From positions 1 through 23,844 of the forward strand of contig RBNI01001180.1 of NCBI GenBank assembly GCA_003990745.1: a stretch of 23,844 nt of DNA, given 5' to 3'. The position numbers and the translations under genes were made by a program. A model generated the notes under the pieces. It saw only the letters and a program-made list of their open reading frames with translations, was not told the origin of the DNA and searched no databases. Shown here piece by piece: positions 1 to 10,878 of the stretch. Every line of letters begins with the position of its first letter. The stretch's first letter is position 1. This DNA is from Jimgerdemannia flammicorona. Lineage: Eukaryota > Mucoromycota > Endogonomycetes > Endogonales > Endogonaceae.

Positions 1-16
1 AAAAAAAAAAAAAAAA
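1..16 (+). repeat. Poly(A) tract, probable tail of a LINE lying left of the window
   Basis: Sixteen consecutive A bases open the window and are followed immediately by LINE ORF2 coding sequence. The three other long A-tracts in the window are all LINE tails, so this is most simply the tail of another copy outside the window. Its 3'-terminal motif cannot be checked because the sequence starts inside the tract. Confidence 0.6.
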
Positions 17-2254
17 GAGATTGGAGGACCCAGTGGGTCCAGCTGGAGGTGAAAAAACTGAAGAGATTGCTGAGACAGAAGGAAGACCTACAGGTATAGG
101 ACATGGTGGCCTGGCTGTGGTGATAGCAGGTGAGGAGAGTATGGCAGTAATAGAAAGGGATATTAGATGAGGCAGAGGAGTTGGTCATTGGTATGTTGGA
201 GATATTGGTCCAGTTGAGTATACAGTGGGGTCAATTGTAGAGTGAGGAGGAAGGGGGGGAGGGGGTACTGGACATTGACAGATATCTGGAGGATAGGCTC
301 CCTGATCTAGCAGATAACTTGGGGGACCTTGGTGCTTCTGTCTAAGGGGAGGAGATTTGGCAGATACTGGCAATGATAAGTGTAGGGATGGCACCAGGGG
401 AAGTTGGCTTACAATAGGATTTTTGGAAGAAGATGGCAGGAGTTGAGCTAATTCTGGAGGAGATAATGGTAATGTACAATGAAGTCATTAGCTCCAGAGT
501 TTCAATTGGGAGACAGTGCTTGGATCTTATAGCTCTACTGTTTAAAAATAGGGAGAGGAGGGAGGTGTGAAAAAATTAGCAACCAATCATACTTCTGGAT
601 ATAGATTGCAAACTGATCACAAAATTCTGTTAGCTAGGCTGTAGAGAGTAGCTCAGCAGATACTAGGAGCTAAGCAGAGAGGATTTGTAGGGGGCTGTCT
701 GATCAGAGATAAGAGGGCCTGGGTGCATGATATCATGGAAGGAGCTCACACTGCTGGAGTGGATAGACAGCTGATTTTTCTGTACCAGGAGAAGGCTTAT
801 GATAGAGTCTAGCAAGTGTGGTTGGAGAGGGTGCTGAAGTATATAAGAGTTCCTCCTGGAGTCTAGTGGGTCTTGGTTGGTCTGCTGGAAGAGAGTCAGG
901 TAGTAATTATAGTGTATGGACACAGGGGGGCTTTATTCTCTCTGGGCAGAAGAGTGCTGCAGAGAGATCCACTGTTACTGATCCTATATGCACTATCCCT
1001 GGAGCCTCCTTTGGATAGGATTTGGTGAAGAGTGGGAGGGTTGGACATTCTGGGGGTTAATTTGAAGGTTGGGGTCTTTGTCAATGATATGATGGTCAGA
1101 CTGGAATTAGTAGAGGAAGTGGTGGCACTGAAAGGGGCCATAGAGTGATATGAGGAGTACTTGGGTACTAAGCTCAACTGGCATAAGTATAAGACATCGG
1201 TGTTGAGAGAAGGGATAGTAGGTAGGGACATAATTAGAATAATTGTTCCTGCAGGAGAGGCTGTTCAGTATCTAGAGATCTACTTCTCAGTATATGGCTC
1301 CTTGTTATCTTATGGATGGTGGGAGCAGTGACTGATAGAGTGGGGGAGTACTCTCTTGGAGTGGAGTGATCAATATATTTCTCTGGCAGGGAGGGTGATA
1401 GTGCTGAATGTATACTGGTTGTCTAAGCTATGGTATCTAGGATACTACTTGAACTTTTCAGTATTAATGGTTAAGAGATTGTTGAAGATGGCCAGGACCT
1501 GGATATGGGTAGAGCAAAGGAGTCAGATTGGCTAGAAGGTGTTGACTTTACCAGTGGACTAGAGAGGCCTGGGTTTGGTGGATTTTTCCATACATCTTCA
1601 TTACTTGTAGGCATGGTGGCTGAAGTAAGCTAGTAAGTTGAGGGGGGAGGAGTGAGTTCTCCTTATATAGAGAGTGTGGGAGGCCTGGTTCTCTCTCTGT
1701 AATATGACTGGAGACCTACTATCTCTGATAGTGCTGGAGGAGAGTCAGAGGATGCACTTTAGGGAATTCTGGTGGGGAGTGGTTGATGGGGCTCACTATA
1801 TTGGTCTCCGATGACAGAGTGATGAGGGAGAGAAGGACTGGAGACCTCAGATGTGGAGGTGGGACTGCCTTCTACTGGATAGAGTACCAGTAGATGACTT
1901 CTGCTTAAAGGATAATAAGGAGTATCTTTGGGAGCATGGGGGGGATCTGTGGCCTGAGGTGTGGCAGAGGGTAGGATTTGGTAAAGAGTGGAATTGGAAT
2001 GGTATTTGGTTATTGAGCAAGCAGGTGGCAAGATAGATTCCCCATAAGTTCTGGGTAGTATGATGGCAACTTTTATAGCATAATATAATGCTGAACTACT
2101 GATCAAGTGACTTGATAAAAGCCAGGAGTATGAGTGAGTGTCTGAATATTAGACAAGAGGGGGGAGAAGTATAGACCCAGAAATATTGGCTAGGGGAGTA
2201 TAAGGTAATGGGTCACATTTGGAGGATAATTGAGGTGTAGCTAGAGGTGCAGCT
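17..2254 (+). mobile_element. LINE copy A1 (family A), 5'-truncated and 3'-truncated, degenerate
   Basis: The fragment is homologous to positions 11138-13430 of copy A2, as seen by matching translated segments. It starts directly after a poly(A) tract and stops where the 5' end of A2 begins (about 2254; the exact base is uncertain by about 15). It never reaches its own 3' UTR or tail, so A2 interrupts it. It is clearly more diverged from A2 than A2 and A3 are from each other, making it the oldest copy here. Confidence 0.8.
17..2254 (+). pseudogene. LINE ORF2 pseudogene (reverse transcriptase and C-terminal part), copy A1
   Basis: Reading from 19 gives DWRTQWVQLEV, matching the linker of A2 ORF2 (DWRLMRAKMEV), so the fragment begins downstream of the endonuclease. 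RT landmarks follow: AKQRGFVGGCLIRD near 670, motif A as LIFLYQEKAYDRV near 771-810, motif B as LQRDPLLLILYALSLEP near 960, and motif C as FVNDMMV near 1077. Many in-frame stops and at least one frameshift (between about 620 and 640) break it, and a segment of about 20 codons is missing near 120. Both catalytic regions are damaged: the motif A aspartate is Tyr (TAC at 783) and the first motif C aspartate is Asn (AAT at 1083). The RT was therefore dead even without the stops. Later matches include LNVYWLSKLWYLGYY near 1405. Confidence 0.82.
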
Positions 2255-2339
2255 ACCACATCTCTTTCCAGTACCATTCGGGTTACACAACCTTGGAGAG
2301 CACTTACAACATCGTTTTTGGCAAAAAGAGACTAACAAC
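2255..2339 (+). promoter_or_regulatory. Family A LINE 5' UTR (copy A2)
   Basis: This is the leader ahead of the ORF1 ATG at 2340. From 2271 it matches the A3 leader (18002-18071), sharing a TCGGGTTAYAC block, an ACAACATC block and AAAAAGAGACTA just before ATGGCG. LINE promoters are usually internal and lie in the 5' UTR, but no specific promoter motif can be named here. Bases 2255-2270 have no counterpart in A3 and may be leftover target. Confidence 0.5.
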
Positions 2340-4370
2340 ATGGCGACTGACAAGCAACCTGAGGTGCGTACTGGGCAGGGTGGCCCAAGCACTTTCGACT
2401 GGCAGCAGGTGGGGCAGGGTCCAGGCCTGGGGGGGGGCATGAGGGGGCTGCTGGCCAGTGGACGTGGAAGGGGTGGAGGAGGTGGCAGAGGCTTTGGATC
2501 TGGGAGGGCGAGCTTCGCAGAGACAGTAAAGGGGAGACAACAGGCATCAGGACTGGAGGGCTGGCTGAGGAAGGGCAGGGAGACAGAGAAGGAGAAGGTG
2601 CCGGTGCAGGGGGGAGCAGCCCTTGGGAGAGGGGGCAGTAGAGCTGGGGGAGTAGCGGCTGGGGAGAGTGTGACTGCTGATAGCAGTGGGACTGTTGATC
2701 TGGAAAAAAATCCAGATGTGATGGCTGATGGCGAGGCTGAGCGGCTGAGGCTTAGATGACAAGGGGACTTGGCCGATGGTGTAATGGGTCTGGCGGTGGC
2801 CCTGTTGCTCAAAAAATCGATCTCGGTGTTCGCGATTACACTGTGCTTCCAGGGCCTAGCGGTGACGGCGAAAATAGTGTTGGGGCTCATCACCAAGCAG
2901 GTAGCAGGGGCTGCATCTGTGAAGTTTTTGAAGGGCCTGGAAGGAGTGGAGGTTGGTTTTGAGGAGGCAGCACCATTGGAGGAGGCATTGAAGGTTGGAT
3001 TGGTGGTCGGCGAGGTGTGTGTTCCGATGGTATGTTGTCTGAAGTGGGATCCCAGGGTGGTCCAACTGTTGGTGAAAGGAGTGCCGACGGTGACAGCAAT
3101 GGAGATGAGAAAGAGGGTTGAGGACTTCATGGCGGAATATGGAGAGGTGGTAGATGTCAGATTTAGGGTCTGGGAAGGGACTATGCTCAGGACTGGGGAC
3201 ATGGATGTGCGGATTAGGCTGGCTGGGAAAGAAGCTACTGGGAAGGCGAGGGATTGGCCTTTAGCAATGGTCTGGGGAGCGATTTTGTATAAGGTGACGA
3301 GGGTGAAGGGAAGTGAGGAGGAGGAGGAGGATTTGTTGGAAGTACTAGAAGAGTTGGAGGGAGCTGTAGAGAAGCGGGCGAAGGCTTGGGTGGCTTTCAT
3401 GGAGGAAACACACTTAGAGGTGGTGGATGGAAAGCGGATTCGAGTGAACAAGAAGTAGTGGGAAAGGGATCAGGGGTGTAAGAGGCAGAAAGAGTTGCTG
3501 GCCAATCTGGACAACAGGCCACTGGGGAATGCGAGCATGGGGAAGGGCACCAAGGGAGCCGGAGTGAGTATCTGGGCTAGTGAGGGAGAGGGGAAGGACA
3601 AGAAGGAGGCAGGAGAGGATGGGGAGAAGACTAGTAAGGATCTATTTGCTGATGGCATGCTAGAGGTTTGGGAGGAGGATTGGGAGGGTTCCCCTACCCC
3701 TACCCCCCTTATTAGGCATGGCCCGGCTTCCCGAAACAGGGTGGTAGAAGATGTGCAAATGCGAGGGGCCCAGAGGGTACAATTTGGGGTTCCGGAGGTA
3801 GTATATGGAGGACAGGTGGTGGCTGCTGGTGAGGAGGAACTGGTGGATGTCCCAGAGGTGTGGGATGAGTCTGCGAGTGTCGGAGCTGACACCACCATGT
3901 TGAATGGTGGGAGGCCAGCGACTCTGGGGGGGAAGGAGGTGGGAAATTTGCTTTGGATGTGCTGGATGATGAATGACCTGGCAGCAGAAGAGTTGGGGGA
4001 GGTGGATTTGTGGGTGATGAGTGATGAGCACTAGGCAGGAATACTGCAGGGGGATGGAGTGAGAAAGGCGTTGAAGGCAGAAATTCTGGCGGTGTACCTA
4101 GCAGAGGAAGGGTATGAGGTGGATAAGGAGAGGGAGGCAGAGATGGCAGTCATTGCAGGAGAGAGGGCTGAGTACTGCTGGAATAAGCGCTGTGGACTGC
4201 AGCTCTGGCAGGAGGCATGCATCAAATACCGGGAGGAGTTCGAGGAGAAGGCAGATGATAAGATGAATGAACTGCTGGCTGGATTGGAGGCTCAGAGGAG
4301 GGAAGAGGAGGAGGTGGCTGCGGAACATAATCTGGACACGGCATAAGAGGAGATGAGCATGGAGCAGTAG
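2340..4370 (+). pseudogene. LINE ORF1 protein pseudogene, copy A2 (four in-frame stops)
   Basis: The frame runs from ATGGCGACTGAC to the TAG at 4368, 676 codons, with stops at 2757 (TGA), 3456 (TAG), 4032 (TAG) and 4344 (TAA) and no frameshift. In A3 two of those codons are CAG (3456) and TGG (4032), so they are transitions. Residues 1-140 are Gly-rich and low complexity. About 144-296 is the conserved core, ending in a beta-alpha-beta-beta pattern like an RRM (VVQLLVKGVP, then a helix, then VRFRVWEG and MDVRIRL). The C-terminal half is acidic and helical, with Glu-rich runs. No CCHC zinc knuckle is visible. By analogy with other LINEs it would be an RNA-binding RNP component. It is followed 30 nt later by ORF2. 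Confidence 0.8.
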
Positions 4371-4400
4371 AGATCGATTGACAATACAACATATTTCATT

Positions 4401-5179
4401 ATGAATAGTATAACCAACATTTTGTCTTTAAATGTGAATGGGTTATGGGGGGCTACTCAACATAGAAACATTTTTTCTTGGATGAAGGGATTGGAGGTCA
4501 ATCTCTTCCTATTGCAGGATGTTAGGTGTGAGGATGATTCAGATAAGAGGGAGTGGATGAAGGAATGGGGAGGTGTGGCGATTTGGAAGGGCAAGGTTGG
4601 AATTTTGGTTCGGAAAGGCAGAGGGGAGATACAGGATGTGAGATGCTGGGGGGAGAGACTAGTCTGGAGAGAGTGGATATGTGCAGGTTGGGAGCCAGTT
4701 ATAGTTGGCTCCTGCTACTGTCCTGCGGTATGGGGTGAGTGGGTAGATTGGATGACAGGTTTACTGGAGAGCGGGAACTTTGTAGAGACTGGGGTGGATA
4801 TACTTGGAGGTGACTTCGATATGGTCCGGGACACACTATTGGATAGAACAGATGGAGGACGGGGTGCTGGGAGCAGGAGTGGAGGACTGGTGGCATGGGA
4901 GGAGGTTGAGAGACTAAGTGCACTGGTAGACACTGGGAGGGAGTGTTGGGGGAATAGGAAGGTGTATACACATTGGGCAGGGGGTCTGGGGACCTGAATC
5001 GACTGGATCCTGACAGCCAGCTGCTGGGGCCTAGATGTTTGGAAGTCACTGGAGGTAGAATGGTGTCCATGGTCAGATCACTGGGGGCTCTTGGGACAGG
5101 GGCACTTTGGGGGAAGTGGGGATGGGCCTGGACATTGGTGCCTCAATTCCTCTTTGTTAGATGATAAGACCCGGTGGGA
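4401..5179 (+). pseudogene. LINE ORF2 pseudogene, endonuclease domain, copy A2 (split by B2)
   Basis: The frame starts at ATGAATAGTATAACC and reads MNSITNILSLNVNGLWG, the usual N-terminal strand of an AP-type endonuclease that nicks target DNA for reverse transcription. Visible motifs are LFLLQDVRC (metal-binding position Asp rather than Glu), GSCYCPAV, LGGDFDMV, IDWILTASCW and WCPWSDHWG. The DFN motif is DFD here, although A3 keeps GGDFNMV, so the copy has lost an active-site Asn. One in-frame TGA lies at 4995, where A3 has AGG. The frame is cut at 5179 by insertion of B2 and continues at 10911. Confidence 0.85.
5166..5179 (+). repeat. Target-site duplication, left copy (B2 into A2)
   Basis: AAGACCCGGTGGGA here matches AAGACCCAGTGGGA at 10908-10921 with one mismatch. 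The uninterrupted A3 copy has the same string with CAG (near 20891). The duplication starts at an AAG preceded by GAT, so the bottom-strand nick would be TCTT/ATC, which resembles L1-type pyrimidine/purine cleavage sites. Confidence 0.78.
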
Positions 5180-5191
5180 GGGGACTTCTTT

Positions 5192-5352
5192 TGCTCAAAC
5201 CATTCAGAGAGAGCTAAGCCACACAGGCATCTTTTGGTGAAAGACAACATGTTTTCAAGTTTTTATTTCGAAAATACTGGTGTACAGCGTGCGGCGGGAG
5301 TCTACTTACAAGGCACAATAAGTTTCAAGAAAAACCGTCAAGTTTTGGCGAC
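5192..5352 (+). promoter_or_regulatory. Family B LINE 5' UTR (copy B2)
   Basis: About 160 bp precede the ORF1 ATG at 5353. The leader is closely matched by B4 (about 17076-17233), including GAGCTAAGCCACACAGGCAT and GTTTTCAAGTTTTTATTTCGA. The conservation of both leaders makes this the likely internal promoter region of family B, but I can name no binding motif in it. Confidence 0.5.
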
Positions 5353-7221
5353 ATGGCTAGTCAAGAATCCTCTAGCTCTGAGCATCTGGAGAGGAGGAGG
5401 CCAGGTCTGGGCCTTCCCAAGAGCTTTGCGGCAGCTGCAGGGGCTGGTGTGGCTGCTGGAAGGGTGGGTGGACAGGGGAGGACTAGTGGGATTGAGGCCT
5501 GGCACACGGTGGTTGGGAATAGGAGGACTGCAGCTAGGCCTATGGGGGCTGGACAGGGGGGACGTAGTATTGATAGGGGGAGGGGTCAGGTGATGAGTCA
5601 GGTGACGGGTCAGGTGGCTGGCAGGGGACCAGGGTCTGGTGGTGTGACAAAGGAGACTGGCTCTGCTGTGGCTGGGCAGGTGGCTGGGGAGAGGACTGCT
5701 GGTGGCACAGCTGTGCTGGGCGGGACGACCACAGGTGTTTCAGGAGCCAAAGGAAAGGTGACTCTGGCAGCAGGGACAGGCGAGTTGGTGGTGAGACCAT
5801 TCTTTCACAAATCGGTGTCGACTTGGGCAGTCTTGGCGAATTTTCTGAGATTGGCGATGTCAGCAAGGGAGGTTCTGAGGCTGGTGGGGGAGGAAGTGGT
5901 TGGGGCAGAATTCTTGAAGTTTATCCCTTCGGCAGAGGCAGTGGAGATTGGATTTGTGGAGGAGGATGTGATGGTGAAGGTACTGGCAAAAGGAATGATC
6001 GTCAAGGGGGTTCAGATTGGGATGGCAAGGTGTCTGAGGTGGGATCTGCGTGTGGTCCGGCTGGTGGTTGAAGGACTGCCAACGCTGGGCAGACAGGAGA
6101 CCAAGAAGATGGTGGTGGAGGCATTGGGTGGATATGGTGAGATGGTGGACTTCGGGTTCATGTTCTGGGAGGGCACCAAATTGAGGAATGGCAACTGTGA
6201 GATGATGCTGCGACTAGAAGGCAAGGAGGCTACGGGGCTGGGCCACGACTGGCCTGAAGGAATTAGAATTGGGGGGCAAGAGTGCAAGGTGTGGAGGAGG
6301 CAGGGGGCAGAGCAGGAGGAGGAAGAGTTGGCGATTGCTCTGGAGGAGAGAGAGGCTGCCAAGGAGCTGCGTAAGAGGAAATGGGAGGAGTATGCCAAGG
6401 ATTGGGTCTGGATTGAGGCTGATGGCAAGCAGAAGAGGTGGTGGAAGGGAAACTGGGAACATCTGCAGACAGCCCTTCAAGGAGTGGCAGTGGAAGAGGA
6501 GGCATGAGTAGAAGCAGCCAAGAATCAGATGGAAGGGGTGGAGGTAGTGGAGGTGTCCTTTTCCCAGCTGAGTGGTGTTGAGGACTCAGCTCATGCACCA
6601 GTGAGAGGAATGTGGGTGGACAAGGAGAAGGTTGGTGGAGGCGGCTTTGAGGTGGATATTGAAATAGTGCTGGAGACTCAAGTTGAGGATACCCATATGG
6701 CTGGGGCGGCAAATGTTCATTGGAAGTGCCCTGAAGCTGGCGAGGTGGTTCACTTGGAGAAAGTTGTGGAGGAGGATGAGCTGGTGGATGTGGCTTCTGA
6801 TGTGTCAGTGGATAGAGAGCAGCTACAAGAGCTGAGCAGGACCCCCAGGCCATCAACTCTGGGGCCTCTGGTGATGATGGCAGAGAGTTGGTATCAGGCG
6901 GTACTCGAGGAGCTGGCAGAGGAAGATATTAAGGAAGTGGATGTATTTTATGGATCTCAGGAGACTTGGGAGGGGTTTCTCAACATAGCAATGCAGGGGC
7001 CTAAGCTGGTGACGGCGATGGTAGCCACCCTACTGGATGATGAAGGATATGATGTTGATGAAAGCAGGATGGCCGACATTAGGAAGGTGGCAACAGAGAG
7101 AGTGAACACATTTTGCAGCAGTGCGAATGGTGACCGAATCTGGAGGGCGATCTGTGAGGACCAGCAAGAGATCATTAGAGGAAGGGCTGAGAAGGTGGTG
7201 GTGGTTCCTGATGAACTTTAA
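5353..7221 (+). pseudogene. LINE ORF1 protein, copy B2 (one in-frame stop)
   Basis: It reads MASQESSSSEHLERRRPGL from ATG to TAA, 622 codons, with a single in-frame TGA at 6505 and no frameshift. The N-terminal 140 residues are Gly/Val/Ala/Arg-rich and low complexity. Residues about 144-230 (ELVVRPFFHKS through GMARCLRWD) and 232-290 (RVVRLVVEGLP, helix, VDFGFMFWEG, CEMMLRLEG) form the same core as family A ORF1 and look RRM-like. The segment around residues 330-375 is Glu/Lys/Arg-rich and helical. After the stop the frame continues as an acidic C-terminal domain containing VAISxVDREQL-like helices. No CCHC motif is seen. Twelve bases separate it from ORF2. A role as RNA-binding RNP protein is inferred from position and fold. 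Confidence 0.8.
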
Positions 7222-7233
7222 ACAATTTCCTTA

Positions 7234-10200
7234 ATGATGATGAACAATATATGTATACTGTCGATCAATGTCAATAGATTGCGAGATGGTATTAAAAGAT
7301 GGCAGCTTTTCAGATGGCTTAAAGTCAGGAGGTATAATGTGGTATTTCTTCAGGATGTTTGGGCTTATGATGAGACAGACTATGAGATGTGGAGTAAAGA
7401 ATGGTATGGCGGAGCAGGTTGGAATAAACAGGTGGGCATCTTGGTTGGTGTAGGCAAAGGCAAGCTGGCAGAGGTGGAGCTCTATGGTGACAGACTGATT
7501 TGGGGAAGGCTAAAAGGTGGGGCAGGCGATGGGTTGACAGTTGGTTCAATTTATCTCCCTGCAGTTGGCAGAGAGTGAAAGCAATGGGTTGAGAGATGGC
7601 AGCCATGGGATGGTCGGGAGGTGGTTGCTTTGGACATTCTGGGGGGGGACTTCAATATGGTGTGGGATTGCAAGCTGGATAGGTCTGACGGTGGAGCAGG
7701 AGCTGCGGTATCCTCTGGACTTTCTCAGTGGCTTCAGGTGGAGCGTGACATGGGATTGGTAGATGGTGTGCGATAATGGCAGGGAGATAAGTTGGGACCT
7801 TTCACCCGATGGCATTCGGTTGGAACTACATTGGTTGAGACACGAATAGATTGGGTGCTAGTGGCAGAGTGCTGGGGCAATGTACTGGACACTGCTGAGG
7901 TATGCTGGTACCCTTGGTCAGACCACTGGAGAGTAGAGGTTTGTGGTAGATTCTAGGCAGCTGGCAGTGGTGGAGGGCACTGGCGCCTCAATGTTGCCTT
8001 ACTCAGGAGAAAGGAGGAGAGGGACAACTTTGTAGCGATTATGAGACAGGAAGTTCTGTGGTGGCAGAATAGCCAGTAAGGAATAGAAGGACAAGGACAG
8101 AAGAGTAGAGAAGGGATTGAGATGGCGGCTGAAACTCTTGGAAAGGGGAACTTATCTGGTGTGGTGTGCCACAGGTTGGCATTTGAGGTGGCAGAGCTGC
8201 AGGCAGAGTTAAGGGCATCAGAGACCAGGGTGGTGGATGGTCTGCTGGCCAGGCTGCGAGCTAGGCGGCTGGAAGAAGGAGAGAGACCAACGTGGTACCT
8301 GTCTGGTGTTTTGAAGGCCAGGAGAGTACAACATAGTTGGGCCTCAGTATTGCATGAAGATGGAGTGGAGGTTTCTGGGATTGCAAATATGTTAGGGGAG
8401 GTGTCCGGTCAATGGGAGGCTCTTTGGCAGGATGGAGGGGAACAAGCTGAAGGGGCTGGGCTTGGGGAGAATGATGACAATATGGTGACTAATTGGCCAG
8501 TGACAGTGATACCTGAGATAGGAGAAGTGGTCATAGAGGAGGTGTCACTAGATGAGGTATTGGAAGTTCTGAGGAAGACGCCAACTGGCTCATCGCCTGG
8601 AGAGGATGGGCTGCCCTGGGAATTCTGGAAGGAGTTCAAGGCCGAATTTGGTGACTGGTTGGTAGAGATGGCCAATGCTGTGCTGAAGGAAGGTAGCTGG
8701 ATTGGCAATGGTTCCCTGGGGCTGGTTTCTCTTCTATACAAGGAGAAGGGAGATCGATGTGTGTGGCATAATTGGCGACCTATCATGCTGCTGAATGTGG
8801 ATAGAAAGTTGGTGTCAAAAATTCTGGCAGGGAGAATGCAGCAGTTTGTCAGGGCGCTAGTTGGGGAAGAACAGTGTGGCTTTGTCAAAGGAAGGCAGAT
8901 CAGAGATAGTACTGCATGGGTACAGAATGTTCTAGAAGGCTGTAGGAGCCAGTGGGTGGATGGCCAGATGGTCTTTCTGGATCAAGAAAAGGCCTATGAC
9001 AGAGTGAGGTGGCAATACCTAGAGGCTGTACTGAGGAGGGCTGGGTTTGGTGTGGCGGAGGCAGGACACCTGATGGGTTTGATACGGGGATGCCGAGCAG
9101 CAGTAATGATGAATGAATGGTGTGAGTCAGAGTTTGCTTTGGGGCGAGGGGTGCTGCAGGGGGATCCTCTCTCCCTCCTTCTGTATATACTTTCTCTAGA
9201 GCCCTTGCTTGTGTGGCTGAAGGGGCAACTCTCAGGACTGCAGATGGAAGATGTGGTCTGGCAATTGGGTGCCTTTGTAGATGATATGGTGGTAGGGTTG
9301 GGCAGTCAGGAAGATGTGGTGGTCCTGCAAGAAGGGGTTGAGCAGTATGAGAGACTGGTAGGGGCAAAGTTGAATTGGGGCAAGTGTGAGACAATGGAGC
9401 TTGGTGCTGGCCTGGGGGGACATGGACAATTTGGACAATTGGTTGCTACAGGGAGTGCTGTTCGTTATCTGGGCATCTGGTTCTCGGTATATGGGACAGT
9501 CCTGCCAAAGGAGTGGTGGTGTAGCCTGATTCAGAAGTTGGAAGGTTTATTGACGAGTTGGTCAGAGAGGAGCTTCTCCTTGGTTGGCAGGATAGTGGTC
9601 TTGAATGTATATTGGCTGCCCAAACTGTGGTATCTGGGGTATCACCTGGATTTCCCGGGGTGGGTGGTGCAGCAGCTGAAGAAGGTGGTTGAAGGGTGGA
9701 TATGACAAGGAAGGCGTCCGCAGATTGGATGGGAAACTTTGGTGATGAGGACCTCTGATGGAGGTCTGGGGCTGTTGGATTTCAGATGCTGACTGAAGGT
9801 ACTTCGGGGTTGGTGGGGGCACCGAATGTCAGAACTTGGTGAGGAAGGTTGGAGCAGACTGGCCATGGACAATTGGGAGGTCCAGTTCTGCCCTCATGGT
9901 GAGGTTTGGAAGGATATGAGGGGCTTGATTCAGGTTGGAAGTGTAGGTAGACTGAGGTTTAAGGGGTTCTGGTGGAGTATTGTAGAGGCCTGGCTGGCCA
10001 TGGGGTTGGCAGGCCCTGAGATAGAGGTGGGTGAGAACCCTGAGCAGAGATGGTGGCAACTAGGGGACTTGTGAGTTGGTGGCCACAGTCTGAAGGAGTA
10101 CTCTCTGAGTAAGGTGATGGAGTGGATCAGGTCTGGCCCTCTGGAGAGATGGCCACCTGGTTGGCAGAGGGCTGGTATTGGCGAGACCTGGGATTGGGCT

Positions 10201-10788
10201 CAAATTTGGAATTGGGGAACCTCAGTATACAAGATGGTGCCCCCCAAGTACTGGGTGGTTTGGTGGTGATTCTTAAGGCGTAATGTGATGCTGAGCTATC
10301 GGACAGACTGGATGGAGGAAGATGGCTGTCAGACCTATGAGTGGTGTAATGAGGTTGATGGAGGGGTCATTCAGACACCAGAACATGTTCTGGGGGCCTG
10401 CCCAGGTGTGGAAGGGTTTTGGCAGAGTTTGGAAGGGTACTGGGGTCCAGAGGGGTGTAGAGCAGAGGATCCGGCCAGCCTGGTGGTCAAGCGCCAGCTG
10501 GTTGGAGAAATTGGTGATCTGTGGGGGAGCCTTGGTCGAGTGTTGGGGGTCTGGGTCTTGATGGCGGTGCATTGGTGGTGGGTTTTTGAATGGGACCCAT
10601 GGATGGGGATTGGGGAGATGGTGGAGCGGTGGAGGTGGCTTGTCCAGGAGGTGGTTCAGGGGTGGTGGTATCAGGGGCGACGACTTCAGCCAGGAGCCAT
10701 AAAGAAAGTACAGAATATTGTCCAGCGGAGTCGAGGATACCTGGTATTAGATGATAGTGGAGTGAGATGGAAGAAAGGAGTTGGCTGA
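7234..10788 (+). pseudogene. LINE ORF2 protein: AP endonuclease, reverse transcriptase, C-terminal Cys/His motif, copy B2 (eight in-frame stops)
   Basis: A single frame of 1184 codons runs from MMMNNICILSINVNRL to KKGVG, with stops at 7576, 7774, 7954, 8077, 9703, 9790, 10072 and 10267 and no frameshift. Endonuclease residues: FLQD with D41, GGDFN with D139 and N141, RIDW-type D206, and SDH with D230 and H231, spaced as in L1-type enzymes. The RT core (8122-9702) is open: NWRPIMLLNVDRKL, GFVKGRQIRD, motif A FLDQEKAYD (D583), motif B LQGDPLSLLLYILSLEPL, motif C FVDD (D683/D684), then YLGIWFS. Near residues 1032-1056 is a remnant CX5C...HX4C motif; the usual first Cys of CxxC is Tyr. No RNase H domain is seen. 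Compared with B3, about 25 codons seem missing near 8080. RT motifs and C-terminus favour an L1/Tx1-like relationship over RNase-H-bearing Tad types; this is tentative. Confidence 0.85.
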
Positions 10789-10878
10789 GGGTTTCCACCT
10801 CTGTATATTCTATGATGACAATAGTGGTTGTTCCTTGTAATTATATTAGATAGTTCGGAATAAAGAAGTCCAAGAGAC

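Larger units (their letters stand above)
2255..5179 (+). mobile_element. LINE copy A2 (family A), 5' half of a full-length element
   Basis: This contains a short 5' UTR, all of ORF1 and the endonuclease part of ORF2. It stops at codons for DDKTRWE and resumes at 10911 with TQWDGW after the family B element B2; copy A3 (20880-20930) shows the uninterrupted order. Joined, A2 measures about 5.9 kb including its poly(A) tail. The 5' boundary is defined by the loss of A1 homology near 2254 and by a shared 5' segment with A3 starting at GTACC (2271 here, 18002 in A3). Confidence 0.85.

Noticed and set aside
26..36. GACCCAGTGGG just after the left poly(A), resembling the B2 target duplication
   Set aside because: The translated sequence (DWRTQWVQLEV) aligns to a different part of ORF2 than the B2 insertion site, so the shared bases are coincidental.
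2213..3451. Long minus-strand open frame (412 codons), with a similar one at 18064-19176
   Set aside because: Both lie antisense to the same part of family A ORF1 and are Ser/Pro-rich translations of the G-rich sense strand. The sense frame has domain structure and homology between families; the antisense frames do not.
8122..9705. Bacterial retroelement (group II intron or diversity-generating RT)
   Set aside because: The RT is part of an ORF with AP endonuclease, follows an ORF1, and the element ends in AATAAA and poly(A) with target duplications: a eukaryotic LINE.
7234..10788. Readthrough or alternative genetic code (TGA as Trp) to explain in-frame stops
   Set aside because: TAG and TAA occur as well as TGA, at positions that are sense in sister copies, and catalytic residues are also changed. 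Mutation is the simpler explanation.
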